From contig NC_133390.1 in assembly GCF_047511655.1 (NCBI RefSeq), positions 88,605,583-88,669,582 on the forward strand: a stretch of 64,000 nt of DNA, given 5' to 3'. A program made the position numbers and the translations under genes. Positions 33,501-48,500 of this stretch are shown here, piece by piece (positions within the stretch are counted from its first letter, which is position 1; each line of letters starts with the position of its first letter). The notes beneath the pieces are model-generated. The model saw only the letters and a program-made list of their open reading frames with translations. It was not told the origin of the DNA and searched no databases. Origin of the DNA: Castor canadensis. Lineage: Eukaryota; Chordata; Mammalia; Rodentia; Castoridae.

Positions 33501-36500
33501 TACTTTCATCAGTGGCATATCCTTTCTCTTTTTCAGGCCCTCTGGTGGAAGAAGGTCTGAAACCCATACCAATCTGTCGAAGCTGTTCATCAATCTGCAA
33601 ACGTTCCATTCTTAGCTGTTCCACTTCCTACAATCAAAACAGAACAAGGTAAAGTCTTATTATATGTAACTTTATGTCTTCTTAAAGCTTAGAGCTAGAA
33701 CTGTACTCCCCAACAAAGAAAATCAGTAAAGCATCATGTGTGCCTAGTAAACACAACTCACAAGGTCACTTGCTGATTCAAGTCAACATTTATTGAATGC
33801 TTTAGAGTGTGACCAACACACATAAAGGACATAAACACTCCCCTTTTGAGGAAATGCTTCACATAGTATAAAGTTATTTATTAAATAGCTAATAATAGGG
33901 AGGGGAAATTAAAAAAAAAAGGTAGTAATTACATGGTACTTCCCGATTTTGCTCTCAGGAAGTTAAAACTGCTAAATGGTGTTCAGGTAACATTTAAGAT
34001 ACTAACAAGCTACTTTCCTAACAAATAAGACACCAGACTTGTGACTTAAATAAATTGACAGACTTGATCATTCCAAAATTGCACTACAGGATGTAAAGAT
34101 GAGGCCTTCAGACAAAGATCTTAGCTGAAAGGTAGAGCAGTAGAAGATAAAGCATCTACTTAGGATACCAAGTCTGAATCGAAACTTGTTATATAAAGAT
34201 AAGACTTCAAGGAAGATATGACATTGGGAGAGATTTCAAAATATTAGCACATCAGTAATGATATGAGAACTCAGAAGGAAAACATGTAAGAATCAGAGAA
34301 CAGTTGAGGCTATATTTTAAATTCTAAATATATTCTAATATTCTAAATTTCTCTTAAGAAACAAACAGGAACAAAGAGAAAGAATAAAAAAACGATTAGA
34401 ATGTTAACTAATTTATGGAGCATTTCTTTTTCTAAGCTCTTGCTCCTTATCTATTAGCTCAAATAGTTAAGAATTAAATGGGAGCTGGGGATGTAATCAG
34501 TGGTACAGTGAGTACTTACCACGTGCAAGGCTCTAGTTGATTCCAGGCACCACAAACACACACATAGTTCACTTTGCAGGTGTGCACAAACACACAGATC
34601 AAATGATGTGGATGTGGGATGTGGGGGTGGGGGAAGTGCAGCTAATTCAGATAATACCAAAGTTACCAAGGAAGCCTTAGTTCTGGATTTGTACCCTATC
34701 TGCATGTAAACTAGCAAAGAAACAAAATGGCTCTAATATAGAACATGCAGATATGTAAATAATTACAGGCAAATTCTATGAATATGAAAAGAAACCTTTT
34801 TATTTTGGTGGTATGGAATTTGAACTCAGGACTTTGCCCTTATTAAACAGGCATTCTACCACTTGAGCCATACACCCCCAACTCCCAAAGTGACTATTCT
34901 CTTAAAGGAAAGAAACTTAAATGCTCAGAGAATAGAGAAGAAACAATGTGCATTAAATGTGCATGAAGCCATTTAATTTTCAACAAAAAACTGGGCAAAA
35001 CTGAAGCTGAATTAAAAATAAATATCTGAAACTTACTATAGACAAATGTAAAAATGTTTTAAAATGTGTGGACATCTGATTCATAGTAAATATACAACAT
35101 TTACGTGGTAATGCAACAATGGTTACGAAAGAATATAATGTGAACTATATACAAACCTTTAGGTAAGCAATATGATACTCTAAAAGAACTTGCACATTTC
35201 CAATACTTTCTTTAGTGCCAACAAAAACAAATGGAACCATCCCCTGGGGGGGAAAAACAAACAGAACATCCACATTACTTAATATTTAATAGTTCTAGAT
35301 TGAATTTAATCACAATATACAAAATTTGGAAAACTTTTCTAGTACACAGCAATTTGTATCTACTAAATTTCAAGACTTTGAAGAAAAATGCTAAAACACA
35401 CAATATGAAGTATTCTGATTTTCAATGTCATATTTGTGCTACAATTTAGATCACTAAAAATAAGAACATCATTAAAAAATCAGATTATACTAATTGAATC
35501 TAATTTTCCAAGAACATAAACCAACTTTCTAAAAGTTGGGAAAAAATCCCAGAACTTCCTTCAAAACTGGTTACAAACTTTCAGACCAAATACATCTTAA
35601 TAGGCACAGCTTTAAAAACGTAATTAAATACATCAGCCTAATTACCTCTATAATATATGCTCAGATAAAATACTGAGTATCTTGTGTAACGGGATAATTC
35701 CTGACCATTAAGAGACATGACACCTACAGAGTGTAAGCATTTACACAATGTAAAAATAAAGGATGGTACATGTAACAGATATTTAGTCATGGGTAATAAA
35801 CTAAACCAAAAGATTAACCCAGACTTGATTTACTTGGTTAAACTAACAGGAGTGTTTTAAAAAGTAGGTCAGAAGATATATACGTAAGATGGCTAAGTGA
35901 GGACTTTTCTGCTTTGTAGAAACACAACTCTGTAGCTGGACATAATAGTGCATAGTTCTCTGTAACCCCAGAACTCAGGAGGCTGAGACAGGTGGGATGC
36001 AAGTTTGAGTTTACCCTGAGCTATATAACAAGACCCTGGAAGAAAAAGAAAGACGAAGAGGGCATACAAAGTGAATTAAAGACAAAGGAATGGAAAAACT
36101 AAGCCCTAAAAAATTTTAATCTCATATCATGTCTCTGGAACTGTATTAAGCATCCTTTACCTACATCTTATTTAATGTTCACTAAAAAGATGGGTGTGGT
36201 GCTTCAGGTCTGTAACGACAGCACTCAGGATGAAGGCAGAAGAATCACAAGTCTGAGACCAGTCTAGGCTTAGGCTCTGTCTTTGGAGACTCTGTCTCCA
36301 AAAAAAAAAAAGCCTAAAAACTACTATTCCAGTTTTCCCCTTTTTACCTTGAAAAACAAAACAAGTCGGTCAAAAAATTAACACCTGAGACAAACAATTT
36401 ATATCTATCTACCTGGTTTCATATAATACCTATTTGTTAACTGCCAAAATCTATACTATAGTATAATGATAAATAAAACAAAGTGTATGTTCTAAAAGCA

Positions 36501-39500
36501 ATTAGAACCTCAGAAAGGACACTAAACATTCCTGTAATAAAATCATATAGCATCAGTGATATGAACAAAAATACAGTAAAGTATACTGTGAATTATGCCA
36601 CCTGAGGGTGACATAAGAGATAAGAGTATTTTTGTTCTTTAAAGCAGTATTAAAAAATTGAATTTTACCAAATAGATGAGAGGTCATTCTAGACAGATGA
36701 CTTATAGAGTAATAGAAACACAATACCTTCACCTTGAATACAAAAGGTAAATGTAATCCTTAAAGACATGTAAGAATATATCATTAATAAATACAAGCTC
36801 ACTTTAAGTTATTCAGTGAAATTCAGGTGTTAAAAAAATTGCTGAGACAATCAACTAGCATTCTAAATCCTATTTCTGATACTTTCTAAATTATGCCAAA
36901 TAAATTCCAACTGGAGCAAAAACTACATACTTTAAAAAAACAAAACAAAACAAAACCATAATCTATCATGGCCAAAAGTCAAGAGTCATGAAACAAGTCT
37001 AGCAAAATCCAATATGAAAAAAATTTAAATGTCTGCATGGGAGAAAAAAATTCAAGTAAGAAATAAGGAATACTGAGCTGTGTGTAGTGATACATGGTTG
37101 TAACACTAGCTAGCACTTCAGAGTTCAAGGCTAGCCTGGGTTACCTATCTTAAAAAAAAAAAAGAGTAACTAAAAGCATGAAAAAAGATAAAAGGACTAC
37201 TTCCTTAAGATGCAAAGTGATTTTTTTTAATCCACTAAAAGACAAAAATATACAAAGAACAAATGGTGATTTACAGGAAAATTAAAGTATCTTTTAAGTA
37301 AGTACACAGAAAGATCACACACCCATTCTGGAATGGCAGTTTCAAGTCTAGTATTGGCATCTATGTGGAAAACAGACCCATTTCCACACAGGTAAGGGAT
37401 ACATGTGATTATAAGCAATTTCTAAAATTTTAACTGCCATATGCCTTCTGATCTAACAAATCCATATTCAGAAATTTATTCTCCAGTGATACTCGGTAAA
37501 GATTCTCAGGGATGTTTATAAAAACATCAGTCTGAATAGCAAAAGAAAGCCACGAAAAGGCACCAGAAAGTCTAAAATCTATTAGGCATGATGGAAATGG
37601 AGAGCCGTGAGAGAATTCAGATACAAATTTGTTTTTCATGTCACACTCTCCCATGGTATAATAGTACATATATTCTTACGTGAATGTGTTTCTTTTACAG
37701 TTTAAACTTAATTTAAAAATCCACTGGAAAGTGCAAAAAAAATATTTAGCAAGTGCCTACTTTACAACTGATACCACTGAGAAAAACTGAGCCTTTTAAT
37801 GCCCCTGGCCATCATGACCCTTAGCTCAGCATTTAACTACTTGTATGCCAATGGATCACCATAATTTTATATACTAGGTACATGGGGAAACAGTAACAAT
37901 TATAATATGGCACCAGTTTTAATCCTTATCTCAAAGGCATCTTAACATAATGCAAAGTGGGAGAAGGGGAGTCCTTACAATTAGATGAGATATACAAAAC
38001 ACTTTTTAAAGCAGTAGAGTGTGAAATCATTGAGACTACTAACATTGCAAGTCCTACGCACACACCGCATTCTTAGGCACTTGTTTTTCCCTTATTCATT
38101 TTTAATTAGATATTCATGTCCACATTCTAACTAATAAAAAGAAATAAAGCAAGTGGCTTTTTTTTTTTTTTGAAAGGGGGGAGGACACAGGACTAGGGTT
38201 TAAACTTAGGGCCTCCAGACAGTTAGGCATGAACCACTCCTCCAGTCCTTTTTGTGATGAATTTTTCCAAGATAGGGTCTCCCCAACTATTTGCCTAGGG
38301 CTGGCTTTGAACTTCTCGATGTCTGCACCTCCTGAGTAGCTAGGATTACAGACCTAAGCCACAGCTCAAGTGGCTATATTTAACAGGCACCTTTCCAACA
38401 CTCAGTACTTGGTAGTGTCAGGATATTTAGCTGGGCTAAATTTTCTACAACGTTCTCCACTGAAAGACTATTTCTATCCAACAGCTAAACTCCCCAAACA
38501 GAATTCTATTGTGCAAAATTGAAGAAACTGTGAGTACACCACTTTCTGGGAGATACTTTGGGGAAAACCACTGGCTTATAGTCAGACATACAAAGCCTAA
38601 GTAAAATATACAGAGCTGATCACTGGACCCACAAATTTGAGAAAGTTCTTTAAAGTGATAAACAAGCAGTAAACATGAGAATTGTGAAGAAAAAAAAAAT
38701 TCAACCTGTGAGAAGAGACTAAAGCAACAAACTTGAAGAATTAATAGTAACATAAAAGCACAAAAGAATGTCTACTAAGAAATGGCCAATGTTTTCTGAT
38801 TCTACAAAAAGGTAAAGGAGCAAGTGGTTAAGAATTCCTTTGTAACACACTGCTTTGATGAGCAGTTAAGATTACCAACTTAAAACCTTTCTATGAAGAA
38901 GTGGCTGTTTTGAAGTGTTGACAAACCAACTAAGATTACAAGGCTTGTTTTCTAAGTCTGAAGAATTTATTTACTTATTTTAAAGATAGGATCTCATTTT
39001 TTTGCTGAGATCAACTCTGGACCACAATACTCCTACCTTCACCTCCCAAGTAGCTGGGATTACAGACAAGCACCACAACAGGCTAGTTTGTTGAGACAGA
39101 GTTTTGCTAACTTTTTACTGTGATTGGTCTTAGAATACTGTGATCCTCCCATCTCTGCCTCCCAAATAACTAATAATTATAGGCATGGTCACCATGTCCA
39201 ACCCTTGAAGCAATATTTTAAGAGAATTTTTAAGTCAAGGAAGAATAATCCACTGTATCAGAGTTCAACAGATACAACTGTTTCTCACATTATTCCCAAA
39301 ATATAGCATACTAAGTCAATCAAGAAACATGGAAAAAAAAGCAAACAAGTTACTTTTTAAATACTTACATCTTCTCTGGGTAGTTTATTTTCATTGTCTC
39401 CTTCAATCCTCACCCGAACCACACCAGATTTGTCCACTATTTCTTGAATAACTTTGCCATTTTTCCCAATTACTTTTCCTTTGTAAGAAAAAATATGATA

Positions 39501-42500
39501 AAAACTAATTTTTATCCTTTCAAACTAGCCCCCAAAATTTATAACTTGTTATCAAATTATAGAGGTACATCAAGGTCATTCTTTTTACTTTCAATGAACT
39601 CATCTAAACACTACACCAAGGAATTTTATCCTTGGTTGAAAACTTCCTTCTCTTGAGTATGACTAAGGTCAATGACCGAAATTAACAATACTCACATACA
39701 ACAAAGTTTAAATACTTTTTAAATGTTCTGTATCATTTTTACATTCTAAGAACTCCATCCTATTTCAAAACCTTGCACATATACATAAAAGCAAAGAGAA
39801 AAAAGCTATTTTGGCATTAGCTGCATCAATGTTCGTTTTTAATGTATGTTAACACATGTAAATTCCCAATCTTGCATTATTTTTAAGTTTCTATTGCCCA
39901 AAAGGCAGGTGACTAGAAAATAACTTCAGAATGCATACTCTCAGTAAAATAAAAATATTTCAAGTGTTACATTTTATACCATCAAAGTTTTATACAAGTA
40001 TATACATCATATATATTGTCACTGTATTGATAGTTATGAAATACTGTATAATGACATAAAATTCAAAATTTTTACCTTGTCCATACTTGACTTGTATGTC
40101 TGTCAAATAGTAGTTATCCATCATACCATAATTAAAGCAGAAACTCAAAAGGGGGACAGGAAGACTCCCCATTAAAGATTAACAAGGTAACATTGGATAA
40201 TGTCACCTACGTAAATAAGTGAATAGTCTGGTAACCTTTACTGTACAGAACAGATGAATCCCTTATAAAATTAACAATCAATCCATATTTGTTATGAAGT
40301 CCACATTATGAATTATTTTTCTGACGAAATCATTTTAATGAAAGCTTCCAACTAATTTTGGTTAAAGGGGTTAAAAATGGATGTTGATCCTATTGCATGC
40401 TTGAAAGAGTAAATTCCACTGAACAAGGGAACAATGACAATAGCAAACTGGCCAATATAGCAAAAGCACTCTACTGGCATTTTCTTCTTCCTTTATTCCT
40501 ACTTCAAACATCCTTCCTTATGAGTAAGTCTAAATTTGAAAGTAGTAGCAACTGAACAGGTTACAAAAAAGATATTAGGACAGGAAATTCATATAACACA
40601 TATCTTTTCTGAGAAGCCCTAGCAGCAGCAGCATATAAAAGCAACCTTCATTATTAATACAGTGAAGCTCAAGCAGCAACTTCATCCTTGGCCCTGCTAA
40701 AAATAAGCAAATTAACTTTTTGAAAATAAGTTGACAGAGGAAAAGTTCCTTCCCCAAATATCTTTGTCACTTATTATGAACTGTACCAGTGGTGAGTAAA
40801 CATCCATCACCCATCTGGCGTCCTTGGCAGGGACCTACCTGCAAGATTTATTTAGTCCCACCAGAGACCTTCAATATTTTAAATGATCATTTCCATAGAT
40901 TAAATTCCAGAGCATATTGACAAATTGAAGCAGACCTGTAGTATAAATTGAGCATTGAGTATAAATGCTGAGAGGACAGAGTAAAGAAGCGATTAAAGAA
41001 AGCTTCTATGAGGTGAAAGGTTTTGATCCATTTTCAAATCAATGTTCACAGAATATTCTTTGCTTTGATTTGGGAAGGTTGGGAATGTGCAAATTCTAAC
41101 TCTTAAATTTGAATGTGTAAGTGAATCCTCTCTGGCACTTACCCACCAAGTTGTCCTCATTCTCTTTTATTTCTCAGTCCTCTTTTTCTCTTTCACTTGG
41201 ACTGAGAATGCACTATTTTTCAAAAGACTGCTTCACTCATGAAAGTATTTTAGGGAAATATATTATTATTATACATGATAACTATCAGAAATTTTTAACT
41301 ACTCCTAAGTGTTTTACCAATGTGTAATAGTTACTATCAATGAATGTTTGCTGAAGAGCACACAAACAATTCACATTACCAAAGCTAACCAAGAAAAGAT
41401 AAGAGGAAAAAAGAGACATAACATGTAGTCCCATCACTGCACTGATAAATCAATAGAAGAATCAGAACTACAAATATATTGTTTCCTTATTTCTGAAATA
41501 CTGGACACTTTCATTCATAATGAATACCATAAATTCTGTAAGACCAGGCTATCTCTGCAAAATTCTTGAGTTGGAAGGAAACCTAATTCCCTTTTATAAC
41601 TCCACCATCAAGCCATTTTTACAGGTGAGGAAACCTTAATACTATTAAATTATGTTCCACAGAACAGCTACTAGAATATTTGTACTTCATAGATATTAAT
41701 AGTTTAGTATGATTTACATAAATGCTTTACATTTTCAAAAGCAATCCTCAAGTGCTATCATTTGAAAATAAACTTTTAATAAATTAGTATCATGCTTATT
41801 AAAATTACACAAAATTCTTCACGTTTTATTCAACGTTAATCAGACCGTGTCTCTCCAGCAGGTTACTACGTAGCAAACAATGGTACCCCAAGATTTGATA
41901 AAATAGTTTACATAATTATCAGTATGTCATACCTGTCCAAATGTTTGGGCAGAATTGAAAAGCTTTTTATATAACTATTAATAGCAGAATTCCAAGAAAC
42001 TAATTCCTTTATAAACCATTTTTCCTGAGTATACTGTTTCTAGCCAGCCAAAACAAACATCTTTTAAGAATGGAAGTGTTTTAATAGAGGGAGGTAAACT
42101 TGTTCAAAGTACACTGTATGTATCTATGGCATTATCACAATAAAATACTTTTGTATTATTAATAAACAGTGTTTTAAATTTTTTCCAATTTATGTTTATA
42201 AAGTGTGACAAATAGAAACACTTATAGCTAGCAAATTAATTTTTACAGGCTGAACAGGCCTCGTTATATAAATGGAATGCTAAGGGCTGAAATAACTTCC
42301 TGAGGATCAAAAGGGAGCAAAAACATCTCGCTCCCAGTAAAATTTACTACATTATGTTACTGCTTTTTGTATTTACTACTTGATAATCAAAAAGTACCTA
42401 ACATTTAACCACTTGCTTCAAATAGCTGTTACACCTATAATACTAGCTACTTGGGAGGCAGAGATATGGATTGTGGTTCCAGATCAGCTTGGACAAATAG

Positions 42501-45500
42501 TTCATAAGACTCCCCCCTCCAAAAATGGACTGAAGAAAAAAACTGACATGAGAAAATGGACTGGGGGTGTGGCTCAAGAGGTAGAAAGCCTGCTTTGCAA
42601 GCAAGAAGCCCTGAGTTTGAACCCCAGTCCCACCAAAAAAACCCAAACAAACAAAAAAACCAGGCAGAGTTCTTTGCCTAGCATGCACAAGGCCATGGGT
42701 TTGATTCCCAGCAACCCCCGGCCCCCAGAAAAGAGCCACAGCACAGACATAGGGCACATTAGTTTTAGAAACATTAACTAAATCAGCCCAACCTAAAATG
42801 CCAGTTGAACCATAACTTCAAACTCAATTTGTCATTTAAGCTTATAACCTGTGGGTACAACAGTTTCATTAATGGTGATAAACAGTAGTGAAACCTCCCC
42901 TCATATCTCATCATCACCATTCTTCTCTCCTGCCCATGACTTCTTACCTTATTCTATGCCTTTGCAACAACCAATTATTATTTATTCAGGGCCTACTGTG
43001 TAGAAGTTTATTACCCTATTGTTAGTCCACAGTTACTTTTTCTTCTGCACTAAACAAAAGAAAAGAATTATCACAAACACCTTCTCAAAAAGTACCATCA
43101 CAATTTTGGTGGACATATGAATGATAAAAAGAAGAACAGGAGAATAGGAAAGAGCCCCAAGGATGAGAAGACAAGAAAAACTGTAATGACAAACTGTTAT
43201 ACAAATTATGGGTTGAAAACATCTTTTTTACATTTGAAAATAAAAACGTACAAGTCACATAAAATGTTACCACCAAAACAATGACAGTATTTGCTACCTA
43301 AATATTCCCCATTTTTGGTAAGCAGAACAAGGTCATCAAACTACAAAACTAATTTTCAATTAAATTAACTTATATAAATAAAGAACATTTAACTTATTTA
43401 GCATTTTGTATAAGTACCTACCAACAAGATTCCTAGGAACTTGAATAAAATCCTCCACAAATTCCAAGAAACCTCTAGCCTTTTTTACGGCATCAGCACT
43501 CTATATGGGGCAGGGGCAGGGGGAGGGGGACGGGGGAGGAGAGGGGGGAAAAAAATCATAAATTACGATCCTGGAGCAACAAATAATCCAAAACAAAAAA
43601 AAAAACATGAGAAAAGAGAAGTCTAAATTATTGCCCTATACTAGAGGATTATGGCCAGCCCATTGTAGTGACATTTCAAGTTAAGAAATTCACAAAGTAC
43701 TTACAACTACTAAAACCAAAAATGTTAAGATTCTCTAAGGTCCTTTTTAATCTGCTGAGATTATTATTAATGGTTTAAGTTATTTATGCTACATACCAAC
43801 TAGAAGTCAAACATTAACCCATTCCTAAATATAATGCTTCAGATTCCCAGGATGTATTTTTCCAGATGAGTGTTAAAAGCGTAACTTTTCAAATTTTCTA
43901 AATTGCAGTTTTTCATTCAATCTCAGTATTAGAAATGATTTTAAGTTGCTTTCGCAGAGAAATTTTTTTTTAAGTGTCTACTGGTAAGATCATTACAATT
44001 TTAAGTTCTAAGGGTATAAAACAGACTAAAGAGGTAAGGAGGGTCCCTAAAGTGATTTTATATATCTCAGTAAGTTACTTTCTTTCAATGTTTATTGTTT
44101 AGTAATAGTACTAACATATTGTGTGCTTACTACTTCATATACCATACACAAAAAAACTGAAAATTAATCATTCTTCACAAACTACAAGGGAAGCATTATC
44201 ATTTTACAATGGGGACACTTATGTAAGGAAATTAAGAAATTTGTCCAAGCCTACTCCCAGTGTTGCAACCCAGACAGCAGGGCTCCGAAGACTATTCTCT
44301 TAACGTCTATTACACTGCCCACTTTTAAAGATTTCAGAAGTAAAAATGAATCCTCTAGTCAGAATTACTATATGAATCATGCTGAAAAGACTTGAAATTT
44401 CATCAGTCAAGAAAACATCTATTTTAAGTTAAAGGACGGTCTCAATAAATGTCTGAAATACAGACTTCTTTCCTCTCCTCTGCCTCCCTGCCCTGTACTA
44501 GGGGACTGAATCCAGGGTACTGCATATTCTAGGTAAGCAGTCTACAACTGAGGTATTATGCTGAGTCTTCTTCATTTTATTTTGAGACACAGAATCTGCT
44601 AAGTCGCCCAGGATTGCTCTGAACTCACTATGCTGCTCAGACTAGCCTGGAACTTTCAATCCTTGTGCCTCAATTTCCTGAGTGCTAGAATTAACAGGCA
44701 TGTGCCACCACACCTGGCTGAATTATATACTTTGTAAAAAATAACCTAATTTTCTATCCCTGCAAGCGTAACAATTAACTAGTGACAAAATATTATCCAA
44801 ATTCAAGTCATACAAAAGCTTTTCTATCAAACACTATGTACTGTATTGCCTGTCCTGACACATAGTAAGCACTCAAAAAATATTTGTACAAGTTATTTAT
44901 TTGTAATAGGCATAAAACAGAAAAAGAAAAAAAAATCGAGAAGCTGTTCATTAAAGAACTTCTGGTAATACAACACATTAATTATCCAGAAAATCTTTTA
45001 TTTCCCCAATATAAGATCATCTTAATCAACTACTTAAGTAATGATTCCTGGGGTGCTTGATTTTAAATAAACAATTCTACCTCAGAAATATTTCACCAGC
45101 AAATGAAATTCCAGATAAAGTAATATGAAACAAGAGATTTTTAATGTTATAGTAAAGTTAGCAGAGGAAGGAAACAACTTACCTCGCCATAGATTCTAAA
45201 TGTTCCAGTATCTTCATCTAGCTCAATAGCGGTAACTCCAGGAACCTTCCTAGCTTGTTGTATGTTACTACCATGTGTTCCTATTGCCAGGCCCATTAAA
45301 TCTTCTCTCACAACAAATTCCTCATGAAAAGCTGCTGCAAGTTGTTTTGTGCACTAGAGAGAAAAATTAAAATTCACAACAGAAGATCAAAAAACAGAAG
45401 TTTTTTGTACACCCATATTCGTAACATTCACAATAATCAAAGAGGCAGGAAAAAAACTCAAATGTCCATCAACCAATGAGCGAGTAAATAAACAAAATGT

Positions 45501-48500
45501 GGTTTTTACCTACAATGAATTATCACCCTTAAAAAGGAAAGAAATTTCAAGACATGCTATGACACAGACAAACAAATCAGTCATAAAAAATACTAAAGAT
45601 TCCATTTTCATATCTCAACAGAATTTAAAAAGAAAAAAATAAAGTACAATAGTGGTTGCTAGGGTCTGGGGGGGAGGAGGAAATGGGAAGTGTTTAAACA
45701 GGACATTTTCAGTTTTACCATGTCGTACATGGTAGCACAAACCTGTAAACGCAGCCATTATGTAGAGGTGTATTTGAATACTATCAACTTACCTATATTA
45801 TTTTGCACAATTCCAGAAGTGTTTAAAAGAATGCTTATTAAAAAAAAATTTCTTAAAGACTATCAGATATAAAGTTGTGTGATCTACAAGTCTGTTTGTC
45901 ATCTGCTTTCAATGGGATCTTTGATAGATAAGTAAAATGGCCAAAGTGGTAGTACATGCTCTACTCCAGCACCTGGGAGTCTGAGGCTGGAGGATCATGA
46001 ATAGGGGCCAGCCTAAGCTACATAGCAAGTTTTAGGCCAGCCCAGGTTAGTAAGTCCCTGTCTCCAAACAAAAAATCTGAAAACAAATATAGTACACCCT
46101 AATGAACCATACATTTAAAACGAGAATTTTTTAATTTAATCTTTTTGGCGGGGGGGGGGTGCTAGGGATTGACCTAAGGGCTCCACGCTTACAAAGCAGA
46201 TGCTCAACTGTCTGGACCTCACGTGCAGTTTAAACTTTCAAGGTGGTAAATTTTATGTGTTTCTACAATTTTTTTTTACTGTAATATAAAACAAGAAACT
46301 AAGTCAAAAAAAAATTAGAAATTCAATCTCTTAGGAATAAAGAAAACTCATCTGGTATCATAAAATGCAAAGAAAAAATGGTTTGATCATAAATCACAGA
46401 ATACAGTTAATTCTAAAACAGTTTCCCAGAATTACAAATGACTCTTGTTTTAAAATTCATTTATATAACCCCATGTCTTTGTTTTATATGTCCTGTATTT
46501 GACATTTTTAAATTAATGAGAACACTCACAAATTTGTCCTAAGGACAGACATACTTCAATTTCTTTTAAGAGTGAGGGGGTGTGTGCATGTGTGCATGCA
46601 CATGTTCACTTGAGAAGAGTGAAGACAAGGGGAAGAACAACTATCCTAATAGGGTGGCAGTACACAAAAGGAGAAAACAGAACGTTAGGACAGAGAACCA
46701 ATGATAGGCTTAATATTTTAAAACTACATTTGATGTGACATCTCACTTCTCAGTCCTCCTCTCCTCTTACTGAAGAATTACAGTGAATTGTGATGACAAA
46801 TAACAGGAAAGTTAAAAAAAAAAGCTAGAGTAAAGAAAAATTAGCAATAGTTTTTCTTGCCATCCCTAGTTACTAGGTTCTAAGTTCTTTGGCACCTGAC
46901 ACCTAAACTCTAACAAAGAGGCCTTTAGCAAAAGAAAGTCATGTTTGCTAAAAGTAAAACAGAGAACCAATTTTTCTAAGGACTCTAGATATTAAGCACA
47001 GAACAGCTTCTCTAATGGCTAGGAAGTTTGAGATATACAACAACATACCTATGAGAGTAAATAGGACAACACAAAAATCCTTTTGTAAGTAAACTCACTT
47101 ACTTCCAAATGCTTAGTGGCCTCTTCATTTCTGGACATAAGCATCAACTTCGTACGAATACTTCGCAAATGCATGTCACTTAAGATATTTACTCTCTTCA
47201 CAGTTGCTTCACTGGCAGACTACACCCAAAAAAGTTAATCACTCAAAAATTTAACCAGCTTTACAATGTAACACAAACCAAATTTTCTACAGAAAGCCTT
47301 CCTTTACTGTCATCTACTACAGTTTCTCTTAACCTAACATTCCCCTTTCCCTAAAGTAATTTTACTTTTCTTACTGAATGGCTGTATTATTTATATCTGC
47401 TACTCAGAATATGTATAGGAGGGGGAAAACCTAAGACACTACACCTTAAAAATTTTGTATCAAGAATACTCTCCTTACTCCAAAAAGGATCAAAAGTAAT
47501 TAACATTCTGTAGCTACCAAAAAAAAAAAATTCCCCTATACTGGTGATAATAAATCCACTACACATCAAATTTAAATTAAGTTTTTTTAAAATTTTTTTT
47601 GTTTCATTTATTTATTTTTGGCGTTACTGGGGTCTGAACTCCAGGCTTCCCGCTTGCTAGGCAGGTGCTCTACCACTTCAGCCACATCTACAGCTCAAGC
47701 TTTTATCTTGTGACATATCTAATTATAAAAACTATACAAGCCATTATTTAACAATGTTACCTTACCAGTATCATTAGCTGGGTGGTTTCTGGGTGGTAAA
47801 AAATTCTGCATGCTCCTACTGCTTTCTTAAAATCTTTATGTGCGTTTTCATTAGCACACCTAGAGTAACATTAATTCAGAGTAAGACTTCAATAACATTA
47901 AAGGAGAGAGTTATCATGCTAACTTTCATTTTGGCATCTCGTATTAGAACTTTTGCTTATTATTAAAAAGACTTTCTATCAGAAGTTTTGACTGAAGAAA
48001 AAAACTGTTTTGTAGCACTAAAAACCCTTAATTCAAAAAGCAATAGTAAACAAAATTACTCACGCCTCTCTCAAATCTTCAGGAACATCCACTGTGCACT
48101 TAAAGAAGGTATTTTTTTTTACAGTTTTATTTTGATTGACAGGCCGAAGTCGTTCAAATGTGACTATTTCATTGTAAGTGGCATCACAAGCAGCATATTC
48201 AATGACATAAAACTAAAAGACATCAAGATACTTTAAAAATTCAACCTGAACAAAAATAATGAACTTTAGGTGAAGTTTTAATCACCTGAACTAATTTAAC
48301 CAGAAGACACCCCCCCCAATGGCACAAGTACTAAGCATGGATTAATTACATCAGTAATTTGCCGCAACTAGAGTATAAATTTTTATAAGCACGAGCCTTG
48401 GTAGTTTTTACATACTTTAAGTGTACCTGTGGGGAGTACTTTTGGTGTTTGCAGCACACACCACAAACAGAAATTAATACTCTAATGTATTTTTGGAATG

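Larger units (their letters stand above)
33628..35156 (-). other. FXR1: FXR1 intron 11
   Basis: Contains a forward ID-like SINE at 34483-34562 and a reversed one at 34798-34879; otherwise no feature seen. Confidence 0.9.
35244..39368 (-). other. FXR1: FXR1 intron 10
   Basis: Holds B1-like copies at 35936, 36186, 37076 and 38975 and a composite at 38158; the remaining sequence is AT-rich with no exon seen. Confidence 0.9.
39479..43421 (-). other. FXR1: FXR1 intron 9
   Basis: A nearly repeat-free stretch from 39479 to about 42420, then a composite SINE and an ID-like SINE (42425-42725). No exon or RNA gene recognised. Confidence 0.9.
43501..45182 (-). other. FXR1: FXR1 intron 8
   Basis: Ends at the exon 9 acceptor with the C-rich tract (43507-43548), and carries a composite SINE at 44490-44719. 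Confidence 0.9.
45354..47102 (-). other. FXR1: FXR1 intron 7
   Basis: Contains a B1-like SINE (45938-46078) and a reversed ID-like SINE (46143-46228); no exon seen. Confidence 0.9.

Noticed and set aside
42380-42781. 133-codon frame and its antisense partners
   Set aside because: They lie in composite SINE sequence; the apparent protein is translated repeat.
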